Positions 37,675 to 48,839 of a stretch of DNA of 64,000 nt are shown here, in pieces (position 1 is the first letter of the stretch; every line of letters starts with the position of its first letter). Position numbers and translations under genes: made by a program. A model generated the notes under the pieces. The model was not told where the DNA came from. It did no database searches and saw only the letters and a program-made list of their open reading frames with translations. Location of the stretch: assembly GCF_040183065.1 (NCBI RefSeq), contig NC_091124.1, positions 96,862,501 to 96,926,500 of the forward strand, written 5' to 3'. This DNA is from Periplaneta americana (Eukaryota > Arthropoda > Insecta > Blattodea > Blattidae).

Positions 37675-38816
37675 GGGCTATTCCATATGAAATCGATCAG
37701 TAAAAGACCTCGCGTTTTTTATACTCTAATTTTTTCCCTATTTATGCAAGGTGCTGAGGAGAGCGCATTTTCAAAAATATACTATCGAAAGTCAAACGGT
37801 TTTCGTATTATTGAGCGACAAATTTAGCGTATTTTATAAAAACAAGTCTCTTTCAGCGCACAGAACTCTGGAATCATTCACTGCAGAACATTGAACGAGA
37901 GCTCATTTTGAAGCTGACATTTGGTAGGTTATGTTAAGAAGTAATCCTTACTTTTATTATATACAGAGAGACAGATAATCTGATTTTACTTACTTTTAGG
38001 CTTATTGCCAATTTCTAAAAATGTAAGAAAATATTGAGAAAAAAACCTTGCATTATTAAGAGGGATTCAGCATTGTTTGGTTAGTGGTACGGCAATAAGT
38101 TTCGAGGGTATGAAATAGATTCTTTTCACACGCCTAAACTTGAACGGCGCAGTACCGCACGCACTGCCCGAGAGCTGAAGATAAGTGAGCGTTGGGCTCA
38201 TTTTACTCCTGTGTTTATGAAAACCTGTGATAAAGCTAGCACAGCCATGACTGCTAGACGACACATCACGTGTTTATGTCTCCTGGCCTTGCTTACCTCG
38301 GCTAGCTCCCGCCTCACAGTCAACTGGTTAGTTCACGCGCGTACTATTTATTTCCTTTATTTGATATTTTCAATACTTTCTTATCAACGTGCCATCAGTA
38401 AAAAATATGTGTTTATTTGTACTTTCAATGCGGAATCTAACTATATATTTTTAAAATATTTTTTCCTTGGCAAAGGCATCTTAATGAGGAAAAATCTAAA
38501 TTTCTCCATTTCCATAAAAAGTAAGAATATCTGTTTATATGTCAATATAAACTCTAATTTCTCAGCATCAAAATAAACCATGACTTTGATCATTGGGTGA
38601 AAGGGTTTCGGAGCTACAACAGTTTAAATTTGCAAATTTTATGAAAATACGATAAATTTAAATATTTTTAATTTAAACACTATGAAGTTCTGATGCCTCA
38701 AACTTTGCACAAAGCATTGTATCACAGTTCTCTACGTACAAAAAAAGTTTTATTGTGTTTAGAAATTGTAAGGTCAATTTTCTCCATATTTCGGTCGATT
38801 TGAGATGGAATAGCTC
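37675..38816. mobile_element. TIR element with a 4-bp duplication, unclassified
   Basis: The left end GGGCTATTCCATATGAAATC and right end inverted GAGCTATTCCATCTCAAATC match over about 24 bp with three or four differences. ATAC directly flanks both sides (37671-37674, 38817-38820). The 1142-bp interior has no recognisable transposase. A 4-bp duplication occurs in a few superfamilies such as Sola, but I have no protein evidence for any class. Confidence 0.6.
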
Positions 38817-38820
38817 ATAC

Positions 38821-39668
38821 CAACCAACTGCGGATGTAAACAACGATATCGAAGCTCTGTGTTTGTACAGTCTGATACTGGTGAAAAATGTGCAGGGTGC
38901 CATTGATCTCGTTGCTGTCGATGCGGGAATTACAGTGAACAACCGTGTACATTCGTAAATTTTCGAATGTAATTTTCTGCAATTGTCGCTTAAACAATTT
39001 TTATACTGGGAGAAATTTCATTCGACATCATAGGACGTTAATGATGCATATGAGTGAGTAATAAGATTATTTTTCAGTTATTTGTTATTGTTTAATAAGT
39101 TTATTTTTACGTCATGCATCACTATACCCACTACTTTTTGGATAATACTATACAGTTTCTATTTTTGCTCGTTCGGTAGCTGGTCCAGTATGTAGACCTA
39201 TGTTATTATTTTTTTCCGGACGCGTCCTCGATTAAGTTTATACTTTTAACAGATTTAAATTACATTCTTCAATCTGCGTAAAGGCTGTTGATAACGCCCC
39301 AAAATTGTTGTTTACAAAATACAGGTTTTCCAATAATTATTGTTTTGAAAGTAGTGCTTTAGCTGTTGTAATCGAAGAAGCTTCTTCATTATTTAAAAAT
39401 GAAGATTATTTGTTATTTTATTGTATTGTTTTGCGTAATACGAGATAGCATTTAACCATGAATACCATCTTGAGAGTACTGGACTTGGAGGCGAGGGAAT
39501 GTTAGGTGTTATTTGCCTGAACTTCATTATTCTGGAAGGCGCTTTATGAAATATTTTTTTCATATTCGATTTAACCTCATTATATGAACGACGAATAACG
39601 ACGGAAGCTCTATGAAGCCCATTAGGAAGGCAGGTTACGTGGACTATTTTCGTCTAACGCATATGTAT
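38821..39668. other. AT-rich spacer
   Basis: No recognisable features. Confidence 0.5.
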
Positions 39669-39880
39669 TTTTTTGGCTGCTTTAACGATGTTGGAGTAAC
39701 ACCTGATACAAAAAGCAACACATCATCATACTGAATACCAAGAGGCCATAAAAAGGACATATATGTTTCAAAGAGTGTGTCAATAGCTGAATGGTCTACA
39801 TTTTGTAAAACTTCAGTCGTTAATAAAAATTTCTGCCCTGCATTTGTAGATGACAGAAGACCCACAATCAGGATTGACAT
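39669..39880 (-). pseudogene. hAT transposase fragment related to the intact element at 18.3-20.5 kb
   Basis: The minus strand reads LIVGLLSSTNAGQKFLLTTE, VLQNVD, DTLFETYMSFLWPLGIQYDD and VLLFVSGVTP. It aligns with residues 170-228 of the intact transposase ([48 protein letters not shown]) at an estimated one third to one half identity. In the SDAAP block the catalytic aspartate is replaced (SGVTP). Only about 70 codons remain. Confidence 0.7.
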
Positions 39881-39960
39881 ACGTACGACTATAGTCGTAC
39901 GCATACGACTATTTTGACTAACCTTACGAGGTACGACCGCACTGTATGTCGTACGCAATT
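39881..39960. repeat. Cluster of GTACGAC/GTCGTAC words including a 20-bp palindrome
   Basis: CGTACGACTATAGTCGTACG at 39882-39901 is a perfect 20-bp palindrome. Further ATACGAC, GTACGAC and GTCGTAC words follow at 39903, 39931 and 39949. It adjoins the hAT fragment and may be the terminal repeat region of that or another element, but no partner end was found. Confidence 0.7.
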
Positions 39961-40619
39961 TTGTAGGACTATTTCACTAAAGGTAAAAAATAACTGGGAA
40001 CTTATAATTTTGGTTTATAATTAAAATGAATTGTTGGTTAATTCGTCCCTTTTAGACAATTCTTCTTCCTTTATTATGTCCTGGATTAATATGAAAGAAA
40101 CGTGCCTTTAAAGGGGGGATGCTTTTTAAAATCGATCTGGTAACTATGCTTGCCATGCAAGTCATAATAATTTGTCATCTTGAGCCCTAGGTTTCACGTA
40201 TTTGGCGCAATTTTAACAAAGTAATACGAGTTTAATTTTATTAACTTCCTTGTTTGTTCGATAAAGGAAGTCTTTTATCAATTAAACAGTACCGCAGTAG
40301 CATTAAGATATCTAAACGCACCGAATTTATAGAAGTGTTAGGTTTGAGTCGACTGTAGATGAATTGATTTGATATAATTTTCAACCGCCGCATTGATTGA
40401 TATTAGAATAGGCCTATCTGTCGCCACGCAGGCCAAAGATAAAATTTCTGCTGACTATAACAAAGTTGTTTCTAACCAAGCATCATTATGCACGCCTTAC
40501 GGCGATGACAGTGTTGATGATGAAATGGGTGATGATTTGTTTCAATCCTGAATGTTATTATGGATATGAACAATAATTAGTAGCATTTTTAATTGGAACT
40601 AAAATTTACTGGTATAATT

Positions 40620-40823
40620 TTATTTACGTATTATTTAACGATATTCGCAACTGCCGAGGTTATATCAGCGTCGCCGGTGTGCCGAAATTTCGAAATTTTG
40701 TCCCGCATGACATGAACCTGTCGAATTTAAGCACACTTAAATGACATCGACCTGGGCCGAGATCGAACCCGCAACCTCGAGCACAGAAGACCAACGCTAT
40801 ACCAGCTACGCTACCGAGGCCAA
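40620..40823 (-). mobile_element. tRNA-derived SINE, family 1
   Basis: On the minus strand GGCCTCGGTAGCGTAGCTGG leads to GGTTGCGGGTTCGATCTCGG (B box) and the body with TTTAAGTGTGCTTAAATTCG, CACACCGGCGACGCTGATAT and TTAAATAATACG. It matches 21314-21530, with small indels in the body. Confidence 0.83.
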
Positions 40824-40824
40824 C

Positions 40825-40825
40825 C

Positions 40826-40868
<43 letters not shown>
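40825..40868. repeat. (TA)n(CA)n microsatellite
   Basis: A run of TA units passes into CA units next to the SINE head. Confidence 0.92.
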
Positions 40869-40869
<1 letters not shown>

Positions 40870-40961
40870 TGTCAACTCGAGCTATAGGTTTCACGTATAC
40901 GACGTGTTATATCAAAGTAATACGAGCATAATTTTATTCACTTCCTTCACTTCGATTATAT

Positions 40962-41126
40962 CAGGGCTGGGCATCGAGAGCGGATCCAGACTCTAAACGG
41001 GGACGCTTAATATTCATCCGTCACTGAATCAACGCTCCGCGGTGTTCGGCGGGGAAGCAAGGGGATGAAGAGAAATCATATGACTCCCAGTGAGAGAGTA
41101 GAATCCCCTCTTGCTGCCCAGCCCTG
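40962..41126. mobile_element. Small hAT-type MITE
   Basis: Both ends read CAGGGCTGGGCA inward (12 bp perfect). The flanks GATTATAT (40954-40961) and GATTGTAT (41127-41134) agree at 7 of 8. Length is 165 bp and it is GC-rich compared with the flanks, with no coding capacity. Terminal CAGGG and an 8-bp duplication fit hAT. Confidence 0.8.
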
Positions 41127-41130
41127 GATT

Positions 41131-41318
41131 GTATCGCTTGGGCTGATTATATGGTTGGGGTTTTCCGAGGTTTTCGGTAACCGTAAGACGAATTCCAGGT
41201 AATTATGACGAGTTCCCGGCCTCATCTCGCCAAATTCCATCTCACTATTACCAATTTCACTTACACTAAATAATCCAGTAGTTTATACACCGTCATTAAA
41301 TAGCCAAGTAAATAAAAA
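41131..41318 (+). mobile_element. Family 2 SINE lacking its tRNA head
   Basis: GGGCTGATTATATGGTTGGG, GTTTTCCGAGGTTTTC and a body with CTCATCTCGCCAAATTCCAT and a 3' end near CACCGTCATTAAATAGCC match the family 2 body. The tRNA-like head is absent, and the adjacent hAT MITE lies at the break. Confidence 0.65.
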
Positions 41319-41859
41319 TTACCTTACATTTCTCAAACTTCGGGTTTCCTACATACGTACAGTTGTGTATGTTTTGACTTCAGTCGTGGTTATGAAATAC
41401 TAGGAGTTGAATCCTAATCCATACAGATAGAATCACGCCAGTGACTATAAGAAATATGTAATACTGTTACCTGATGCGGTATAGATTTGTAGCGAGGGGA
41501 ATTTTGTTTCGTCAATTAGCATTACTTGCTCAATGGCACGCAGTCCATCTCTCACTTGTTTGTAAGTGCTCTTCATTCCCTAACTTGTGTTTCCTTTTAA
41601 ATGATTCAAATCCGTTGAGTGAAACGGTGTTCCGCGGTATGAGACAAGTAGCCTAAAGGCTCCGAACTCATAATTATTCAAGCAAACCTCTAACCAGCAC
41701 ACACAATTGTGCGTCCTGCCGTTTCTGTTGTTCCTTCATTCATCAAAGTTGGTATCACGAAATCGAGTTTAGGTGTAGTTCAGTGAGCTAGCAATTTCTC
41801 ACTAAACAGGCCGGAGTTGGCGTTTCGTCATATTTAAAGCTGTGTTAAGATTTCATTTA
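41319..41859. other. Spacer
   Basis: No gene or element recognised. Confidence 0.45.
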
Positions 41860-42055
41860 AGCATTGCTTTTCTTCTGCCATTGAATTCCACCAGTTCTCT
41901 ACTGAATTTACAGCCAAGAAATTTTTAGGGCAGTGGTCTCCCTCAAGAAGTGTTGCTCAGATTATCTCTCATGATGAGCAATTATTTTGGAGATGTTATT
42001 CTTCTGCACATAATATTGTTCTAAAAGAAGGCTGATGGCCTTCACTATTACAAGA
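41860..42055 (+). mobile_element. Probable LINE 3' end
   Basis: AAAAGAAGGCTGATGGCCTTCA near the end resembles the 3' UTR tail found on other insect LINEs (compare GAGAAGGCCTGATGGCTTTAAT at 44935), and simple repeats begin directly after it. No coding part was identified with confidence. Confidence 0.4.
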
Positions 42056-42059
42056 ATGA

Positions 42060-42285
42060 ATCAGTGAATGAATGAATGAATGAATCAATCAATCAATATA
42101 TCAATAAATGAATAAGCAAGTAAACGAATGAAGGAATGAATTACTAAATAAATAAATAAATAAATAAATGTATAACTAAATACATAAAAAAATAAATGAG
42201 TACATGAATAAAGGAGTAAATGAGAAAATGAGTAAATAAATAAATCAGTAAATAAGTAATAATGATGATGATGATGATGATAATA

Positions 42286-42328
<43 letters not shown>
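42060..42328. repeat. Compound microsatellite: (AATG)n, (AATA)n, (GAT)n, (ATA)n
   Basis: 42060-42256 is a mosaic of AATG, AATC, AATA and AGTA units; 42257-42328 is GAT then ATA units. Long minus-strand frames here encode only Tyr/His/Ile repeats and are artefacts. Confidence 0.9.
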
Positions 42329-42331
<3 letters not shown>

Positions 42332-42465
42332 TGTGTACACGCATTGCTCATTGATACATTCGCTGCACTTAACAGTGTTACTTATTAAATTGCATACTAT
42401 TAAAACACTAGTAGACACTAGTACACGGAATAAAAAACATTTAACTAGAATTAGAAAGTGTTACC

Positions 42466-42528
42466 CATACATACATACATACATACATACATACATACAT
42501 ACATACACATATACAAACACATATACAA

Positions 42529-42555
<27 letters not shown>
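42466..42555. repeat. (ATAC)n and (AC)n microsatellite
   Basis: About ten ATAC units to 42507, an irregular ATACAAACAC stretch, then (AC)n at 42529-42555. Confidence 0.93.
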
Positions 42556-42559
<4 letters not shown>

Positions 42560-43589
42560 AAGTTCATGGATATCGGCCCTGTTTGAACCTACGAACTTTG
42601 TATTATTTTTTTAAACAAGAAGTCACAATAGAAATGTTAGAAAAATTTGGACGCTTTCATGCAGCACTTATGAATTCCGTCGCTGTGGAAATGAATATCT
42701 CCAAGAATCGATTGTGGAGCGATGAAAGCGAGACGTAAGCCGCTTACGTATCATGTGACGCTATCCGACGCCAACCAGTCTCTGGTGCGTCGTGTCTCTG
42801 TGCGCACATAAAGGGACTCGGTAAACACCCTGGAGGTGTGGGATACACGCCGGTTCGCAGATAATGTTCTAAAATATGGACAACACCCCCACCCCTGCTT
42901 TATTACAGGCTTTTTATCAATTCTCTCCAACTTTTTCTACTATACGCTTCAAAACGTCTAAAGTGCATGCCTTCCCAAGTTTGGGTCACTGGTGAAGTAA
43001 TGAAATGTTGTATGAATATTTAAACAGCTTACGCTAAACCCTTCCACAGAGCCGAGGAAACAGCATTACATCTAGCCAGGAAGAGCTCTCATTTAATGTA
43101 TATACCCGTAAACAAATACTTTGAACCAGACATGTTAAAAGTGTCTAGATTACTTTTTCACTATGGTTTTATCGTATTTATCAAGCTTGGAATCGAGTCG
43201 AAATCGACGTATTCAAAATCGGCCAGAGCAATGATATTTTAAGAACGGAAAAATCTATAGTATACCTTCTTAGCTCGGTTAACTCCGTCTCATAGATATT
43301 GGGCACAATAAAAAGCCCTATCCCAGAGAGAAAGAGATGTTCTTCGACGAAAATAGCCCGCAGTTATCTTCTACAAAAGGAAATTACTTCCAGGGAACAC
43401 TTATTTTGGTATGTGTGGGGAGCTGCAGTTTTTTCCATGTTCGTAATAAAGAAAATAAAAACAAATTCAAGCGCTGTTACAAAGGCTCTGTAAAGTTTCA
43501 GAAATTTGCCGAAACAAGAGACTATGTTATCGACGCTAGATATCCACAGGCGTAAAATGAGACTAAAGGCTGAGATAATGTCCTAACAA
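42556..43589. other. Spacer
   Basis: A slightly GC-richer patch at 42.68-42.86 kb has no open frame of note. No element recognised. Confidence 0.45.
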
Positions 43590-43600
43590 CTCCAAAAATA

Positions 43601-43827
43601 AAATTATGTCTTATTTAACGACGCTCGTAACTACCGAGGTTATATCAACGTCGCCGGTGTGCAGCAATTTTGTCCCCCAGGAGTTCTTTTACATGCCAAT
43701 AAATATACTGACATGAACTGTCGCCTTTAAGCACACTTAAATTCCATCGACCTGGCCCGGGATCGAACCCGCAATCTCGGACATAGAAGACCAGCGCTAT
43801 AGCAACTGCGCCAACCAGGCCGACACT
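43601..43827 (-). mobile_element. tRNA-derived SINE, family 1, with target duplication
   Basis: The minus strand shows the head GGCCTGGTTGGCGCAGTTGC, the B box GGTTCGATCCCGGGCCAGG and the full body to TTAAATAAGACATAATTTTA. The direct repeat CTCCAAAAATA (43590-43600 and 43828-43838, 11 bp, perfect) flanks it, as expected for LINE-mediated retroposition. It is the best preserved family 1 copy in the window. Confidence 0.92.
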
Positions 43828-43838
43828 CTCCAAAAATA

Positions 43839-44856
43839 GTCTAATGTAATCGAATCGGTTGGATCTAAAAGGAACTAAGTCATAATGTGCAGTTTTGGTT
43901 TATGCAACAATTAAACAATGGATGTCATGCGCATCGAACGGTGGAAGAAGGAACTAAGACATTTAAATATTCTTTTGTCTTCCATAATATAAAAATATAA
44001 TATTTGTGTTATTAGTGGAATGTTTTTTGCTTCTCCTGAAAACTTGTGAAAAGTGACTTGGTTTCTTTTAGCTCCGACTGATTCAATTATGTATACAGAG
44101 AGTTCTATGCAGACCAGTCTCATTCCAACCTATACCTAACAAAATCAGTTGTCGGATGGCCAACGGTCGTACGCCAACGTACGTACAGTTTCATGCACTC
44201 TTCTCTACGCCCACCGGTCCCACTCCAGTTTAGCTTTCTCAGAACAGGAGCTCCGCAATACTGTCAATAAACCGACAGAACATTACTATCTGGGACCGGT
44301 CTGCATAGGAAGTCTCTGTAGTCTAATAAGGACCCTTTATTATCTATTCCTTGCCATAAAACAGCTCACTTTTCTTCCTCTTTCACAGCTTCAGCAATTC
44401 GTTTCTGAAACTTTCTACTCAGCTCTCTCAGCAACTGTCGAACGATATTGCAAATTAAAAATAATTATTCAGTACTAAGCCACACAACTTTTGGTTTCAG
44501 ATTTAATTTTCCCTCTCTTTTATCCTATCATGTTGCATGTAGGCCTACTTTTATCATTGAAATTATGAATCTTCATTGTAATTCTACAAACTACAAATTG
44601 TTAGTACATATTTTACTCATTTTTCTGAATAGCCTATGTTTTCTTGCTTTCTCATTCATGTTTAATTTTCCTTTGTGTGTATATGAAATTTTCCTCTGTG
44701 TTGTGTAGTTATAATTTTCATTGGAATTTGTAATTCTTGTTCATTTGTAATGTTGATTAACTTACCATTTATATATTCATTGAGTGTAATTTCTAAATCT
44801 TATATTATTTTGTAATTATTATTTAGTATGTTTGCATTATTTTACTCAACTTATGC
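43839..44856. other. Spacer, possibly decayed LINE
   Basis: A 109-codon plus frame (44149-44478) has no similarity I recognise. Because the LINE-type tail at 44857-45027 follows directly, this stretch may be the decayed body of the same element. Not supported further. Confidence 0.4.
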
Positions 44857-44983
44857 TTGTGTCACTATATCAATTTTTCAGTGTTCTTTAAATATTATAA
44901 TTGTATCAGCTTCTTTTGTTTCTGGCTAAGTGGAAGAGAAGGCCTGATGGCTTTAATTTCGCCAAAACAAATAAATAAACAAA

Positions 44984-45027
<44 letters not shown>
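44857..45027 (+). mobile_element. LINE-type 3' tail ending in (ATT)n
   Basis: TTTCTGGCTAAGTGGAAGAG and AAGGCCTGATGGCTTTAATT followed by AAATAAATAAAC and (ATT)n (44983-45027) match, from memory, the 3' UTR of common insect LINEs with simple-repeat tails. Confidence 0.55.
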
Positions 45028-45149
45028 GCCTATATGTGTGTATGTGTATGTATAGCCAGCACAATGGATAGCTGGAAAGTGTAAACACGCAGGAGCATGT
45101 GACCTTGCGTGAGTTTTTACATTCTCCAACTACCCACCGCACTGACTGT

Positions 45150-45172
45150 GTGTATGTATGTATGTATGTATT
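45150..45172. repeat. Short (GTAT)n run
   Basis: About five GTAT units next to the 3' end of a minus-strand SINE. Confidence 0.8.
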
Positions 45173-45430
45173 TTTTTAGTTGGTTATTAAACGACGCTGT
45201 ATCAACTACTAGGTTATTTAGCGTCGATGAAATTGGTGATAACGAGATGATATTTGGCGAGATGAGGCCGAGGATTCGCCATAGATTACCTTGCATTCAC
45301 ATTACGGTTGGGGAAAACCTCGGAATAAACCCAACCAGGTAATCAGCCCAAGCGGGGATCGAACCCGCGCCCGAACGCAACTTCAGACCGGCAGGCAAGC
45401 GCCTTAACCGACTGAGCCACACCGTTGGCT
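45173..45430 (-). mobile_element. tRNA-derived SINE, family 2, full length
   Basis: On the minus strand the head CAACGGTGTGGCTCAGTCGG continues to GCGGGTTCGATCCCCGCTTG (B box). The body contains GGTTGGGTTTATTCCGAGGT, TCGGCCTCATCTCGCC and ends CTAGTTGATACAGCGTCGTT with AATAACCAAC. (GTAT)n lies on both sides: 45150-45172 and 45431-45491. It serves as the reference copy for the others in this window. Confidence 0.9.
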
Positions 45431-45491
45431 GTATGTATGTATGTATGTATGTATGTATGTATGTATGTATGTATGTATGTATGTATGTATG
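45431..45491. repeat. (GTAT)n microsatellite
   Basis: About 15 GTAT units, then a T run. Together with the run at 45150-45172 it suggests the SINE landed inside a pre-existing GTAT array. Confidence 0.93.
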
Positions 45492-45603
45492 TTTTTTTTT
45501 AATATTAGTTGAACGGCATGTCCCATTACAATAAAGGTAACACTACATGCCTTGCTACCTGTATGTTTACAATATAGCACATTATGTCTCGTTTCTGTCA
45601 CTC

Positions 45604-46040
45604 TCCAGGCGTATGTAGGTCTGTTATTTTGTTGTGAAAATTTGAGTCTTTCATTATATCTATTGCCTACTCTTATCTATCCTAGATTAAATTATCCTAC
45701 GTTTACTCGTCTAAATTTATAACATTGACATAGTTTATGAATGTATATGCATGTTCTTGTATTATTTTGAGCTTTGCGAAAGTCCACTTGCCAGTTTTCC
45801 TTAACATTTCCCGTTGGAACGCTAGTCTTTCTTTGTACAATTTCGGGCATTCGAAAAGGAGGTGGTCGACGGTCTGTTCCTCTGCTCCACACGCACACGA
45901 CGGGTTGTCCCTCAGGTTGAATCTGTATAAGTAAGCACCGGTTTTTCCATGTCCAGTTAGAAAAGTTGTGATCTTTCCATTAAGTGGAATGTTAACGCGT
46001 AACCACTCTTTTACACTGGGGAAAAACGATTTTGTCACTG
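45604..46040 (-). mobile_element. 5'-truncated Jockey-type LINE, 3' end with intact C-terminal frame
   Basis: A 111-codon frame (46038 to 45703) reads FFPSVKEWLRVNIPLNGKIT, TFLTGHGKTGAYLYRFNLRD, NPSCACGAEEQTVDHLLFEC and ends INYVNVINLDE. The C-x-C-x8-H-x4-C zinc-knuckle-like block after the RNase H region is typical of the C-terminus of insect Jockey- or R1-type ORF2 proteins. The frame has no stop until its natural end and the 3' UTR follows to about 45604. The 5' break is the usual truncation during target-primed reverse transcription. Confidence 0.75.
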
Positions 46041-46059
46041 CACCATTTTTTGTATGTAT

Positions 46060-46306
46060 TTTTTATTGGGATATTTTACGACGCTGTATCAACATTATGT
46101 CATTTAGCGTCTGAATGAAATGGAGGTGATAATGCCGGTGAAATGAGTCCAGGGTCCAGCATCGAAAGTTAGCCAGCATTTGCTCGTATTGGGTTGAGGG
46201 AAAACCCCGGAAAAAACCTCAACCAGGTAACTTGCCCCAACCGGGATTCGATCCCGGGCCACCTGGTTTCACGGCCAGACGCGCTGACCGTTACTCCACA
46301 GGTATG
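46060..46306 (-). mobile_element. tRNA-derived SINE, family 2 variant
   Basis: The minus strand has GGAGTAACGGTCAGCGCGTC, then GTGGCCCGGGATCGAATCCC as B-box region, GGTTGAGGTTTTTTCCGGGG and a body with GGACTCATTTCACCGGCATT, ending GTTGATACAGCGTCGTAAAA. The same variant occurs at 53228-53460 (plus) and 60383-60498 (minus, partial). Confidence 0.87.
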
Positions 46307-46311
46307 GACTT

Positions 46312-46369
46312 TTGTATGTATGTATGTATGTATGTATGTATGTATGTATGTATGTATGTATGTATGTAC
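46312..46369. repeat. (GTAT)n microsatellite
   Basis: About 14 GTAT units bordering the head of the SINE. Confidence 0.93.
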
Positions 46370-46528
46370 GTCGCTTTGCTCTCTTTTCTTTCCTAACCGC
46401 TACAAGTTTCGCTTTCCTGCTTCGTCTGGTTGAGTATCTCGGACAATAGTATTCATAATCGTATGCATTTATTGCATATTTTCCTTCCTCGGCTCTGCTC
46501 TAATCTTGGTGGTACGTGACGTCGTATA

Positions 46529-47430
46529 CAGAGTGTTTCAAAAAGATTGTAAAAAGTTTCGTGAGGTTGTAGGGCAGGACATTTGGAACCGATTGATATA
46601 GGGAATTCAAATCCGTTGACGCCTCCTTTCAGCTACGTCATTATAAAAGTGCTAACCCTTGCAGGTAGGCTAAGATGTATGAAATTAAAGACATCTTTGG
46701 TGCTCAGCCCAGTAGCTATGTCCTTATTTGGAAAGGATTGTTCAAAGGTGTGAGGAGTTCTAGGGTAGGACAATTTTATTATTAGAGCCGTTTTAGATAG
46801 GGAGTGCATGTCCACCGAAGCATATCGGTGTAATCCCGCCATGTGTATCATTACATGTTGGGATTGGTTCACCGTCTGCTGTCAACAAACGGACTACAAC
46901 TCAGGCCAAGTTTGGTATTAGCACAGTGGAATGGTGACCATAGGAACAGTGGTACAGTCTAAAATATGGGTTCAAAACAACGTAAGGATCGCTCTGAACA
47001 TTTTTGTGCATAAAATACTGTACAATATTTGTTTGTGTTATGAAACCAACATTTCCAATTTGAAACACATTTGAAGTGTCTCACTTCTCTATATATCAGA
47101 TATAAACAACTCACCGTGTTGGGCCTTTTGTTATCGCTGTTCCACTACTTATTGGCCTGAAGGAGGAAGGAGTAATGATGATGCATTCAATGTGCACTGT
47201 AAACACACACTACAACTCAGGAAAAGAGACGACGCTGACGTGTTAACTCTCTACAGTATTGCTTGCTTGTTTCCTGCACGGACAGAGCAACTTATTTACC
47301 TGCACGTATTAGCACGTTTACAATGATGTACCTCTGAAAGGGGCTTTGGCGAATATGCATTCCCTATCTCAAACTGCTCCAAATGTCCTGCTCCTCCACA
47401 AAGGTTTTTACAATATTTCCAAATACTCTG
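46529..47430. mobile_element. Foldback TIR element, mariner-like ends
   Basis: The left end CAGAGTGTTTCAAAAAGATT and inverted right end CAGAGTATTTGGAAATATTG begin diverged arms of about 90 bp that share GGACATTTGGA and GATAGGGAAT. TATA lies directly outside both ends, compatible with TA target choice. The 902-bp core has no recognisable transposase. It resembles the other CAGAGTGTT-type elements here (3560-4256, 5608-8029). Confidence 0.65.
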
Positions 47431-47444
47431 TATAAATTGGTTTT

Positions 47445-47850
47445 GACTAATAGCTTATACATTAGAGAGAAACTACTAGAAGCATTTGAAATGTTGATAT
47501 GGAGAAGAATGGAGCGTGTGAAGTAGACAGACAGAATAAGAAATGAAGCTGTGTTGGAAAGAATGGATAAAGGAAGATAGATGACGAAATTTAAATTTAC
47601 TAGGAAGAGAGAAAGAAATTGGCAGGGTCACTGGCTGAGAAGAAACTACCTACTGAAGGATGCGCTGGAAGAAATGGTGAACTGGAGAAGAATTCGGGGC
47701 AGAAGAAGGTAGCAGATGGTAGACGACATTAAGATAGGCCTATATGGACCATATGCGGAGACTAAGAGAAAGGCAGAAAGTAGGAAAGATTGCAAAAAGC
47801 TAGGTTTGCAGTGAAGGACCTGCCTTCGGACAGAACACTATGAATGAAAA
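47445..47850 (+). mobile_element. LINE C-terminal fragment
   Basis: Plus-strand reading with two stops gives EAFEMLIWRRMERVK, TDRIRNEAVLERMDKGR, KRERNWQGHWLRRNYLLKDA, LEEMVNWRRIRGRRR and DDIKIGLYGPYAETKRKAES with RKDCKKLGLQ at its end. This is the most complete member in the window of the LINE C-terminus also found at 10101, 35564 and 61785. Confidence 0.8.
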
Positions 47851-48839
47851 TTAATATTATGTACTGTATTTCCATGTGGTGAAAATAACAGACTCATTAT
47901 TAACCGTAGAAAACAAGGTTTAAAATGAAGTTATTACCATAATTCAATGGAAATGTATAGCAAGTATTATAAAGTATACACATTAAAACTAATGATATGT
48001 CAATCTTCATTAAACTATGGTATGCACTTAACTTTAACCCTTGCTTTCTCAGTTTTTAATAAATGGCGCTTGGCCCACTATGGCTCTTCATTTTCTAGCC
48101 GAATCCATTCGTGGTGATAATTTTCCGTCAAAATTTAATTTCGCTTTAAACTCGTGTTTCTTGTCATGAGATAATTATTTCTCCAACGTCGGTCTCAAAA
48201 TAATTGTCATAACAAGATACGTTCTTTAAGCTCAATGATATTGTCAGAAAAGATCAGCACTTGTGGTGTTAACTGTTGTAGTGACAAATGTCATGTATGA
48301 GGCCAAGGGAGCGGAATATCTGCAGCCGTGTCACCGTTTCCCTCCCTGTTCTTTTCCCATCGACTTCCCCTTTACTATTCGAACTGGAAGGTTTTAGTTG
48401 CTGTTTGTTAGTGTTAGTAATTTATACGCATTTAACCGGTGGAGTTGCTGATCACGGTCCTAAACCTACAGGACGGACGTTTGATTTTAACTTCGCCTCT
48501 CCTAGGTAAATTATCTTCACTGAGACTTTGAGTTCGACCTAACCAAATTCTCTGCAAGGGTTTATCTATTAGCCCAATGCTCATATTTGGACGCGAGAGA
48601 CTCGTGCTCGCCTTTTCTGTCTGCTTTTGCCTAAAGTTCACAAACGTGCACGTGGAAATCTGGTTTGCAGGTAGAGCTATGTAGCCAGTAGGATTTTTTT
48701 TTTATCCTTTACATCGAAAAACTTACCGGTATTATTATTCACCTTGCGTATGTTACTATACTTCATGATAATTTCATCTTCATCGTTAAGTTCGTCAGCA
48801 ACTACTTCAAAGAAAGATTAAGATCAGTTCAGTCAACAA
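47851..48839. other. Spacer
   Basis: A 73-codon plus frame (48288-48509) overlaps a minus frame; I recognise neither. No element ends seen. Confidence 0.45.

Noticed and set aside
42085-42351. 88- and 66-codon frames rich in Tyr/His/Ile
   Set aside because: Translation of tetra- and trinucleotide repeats.
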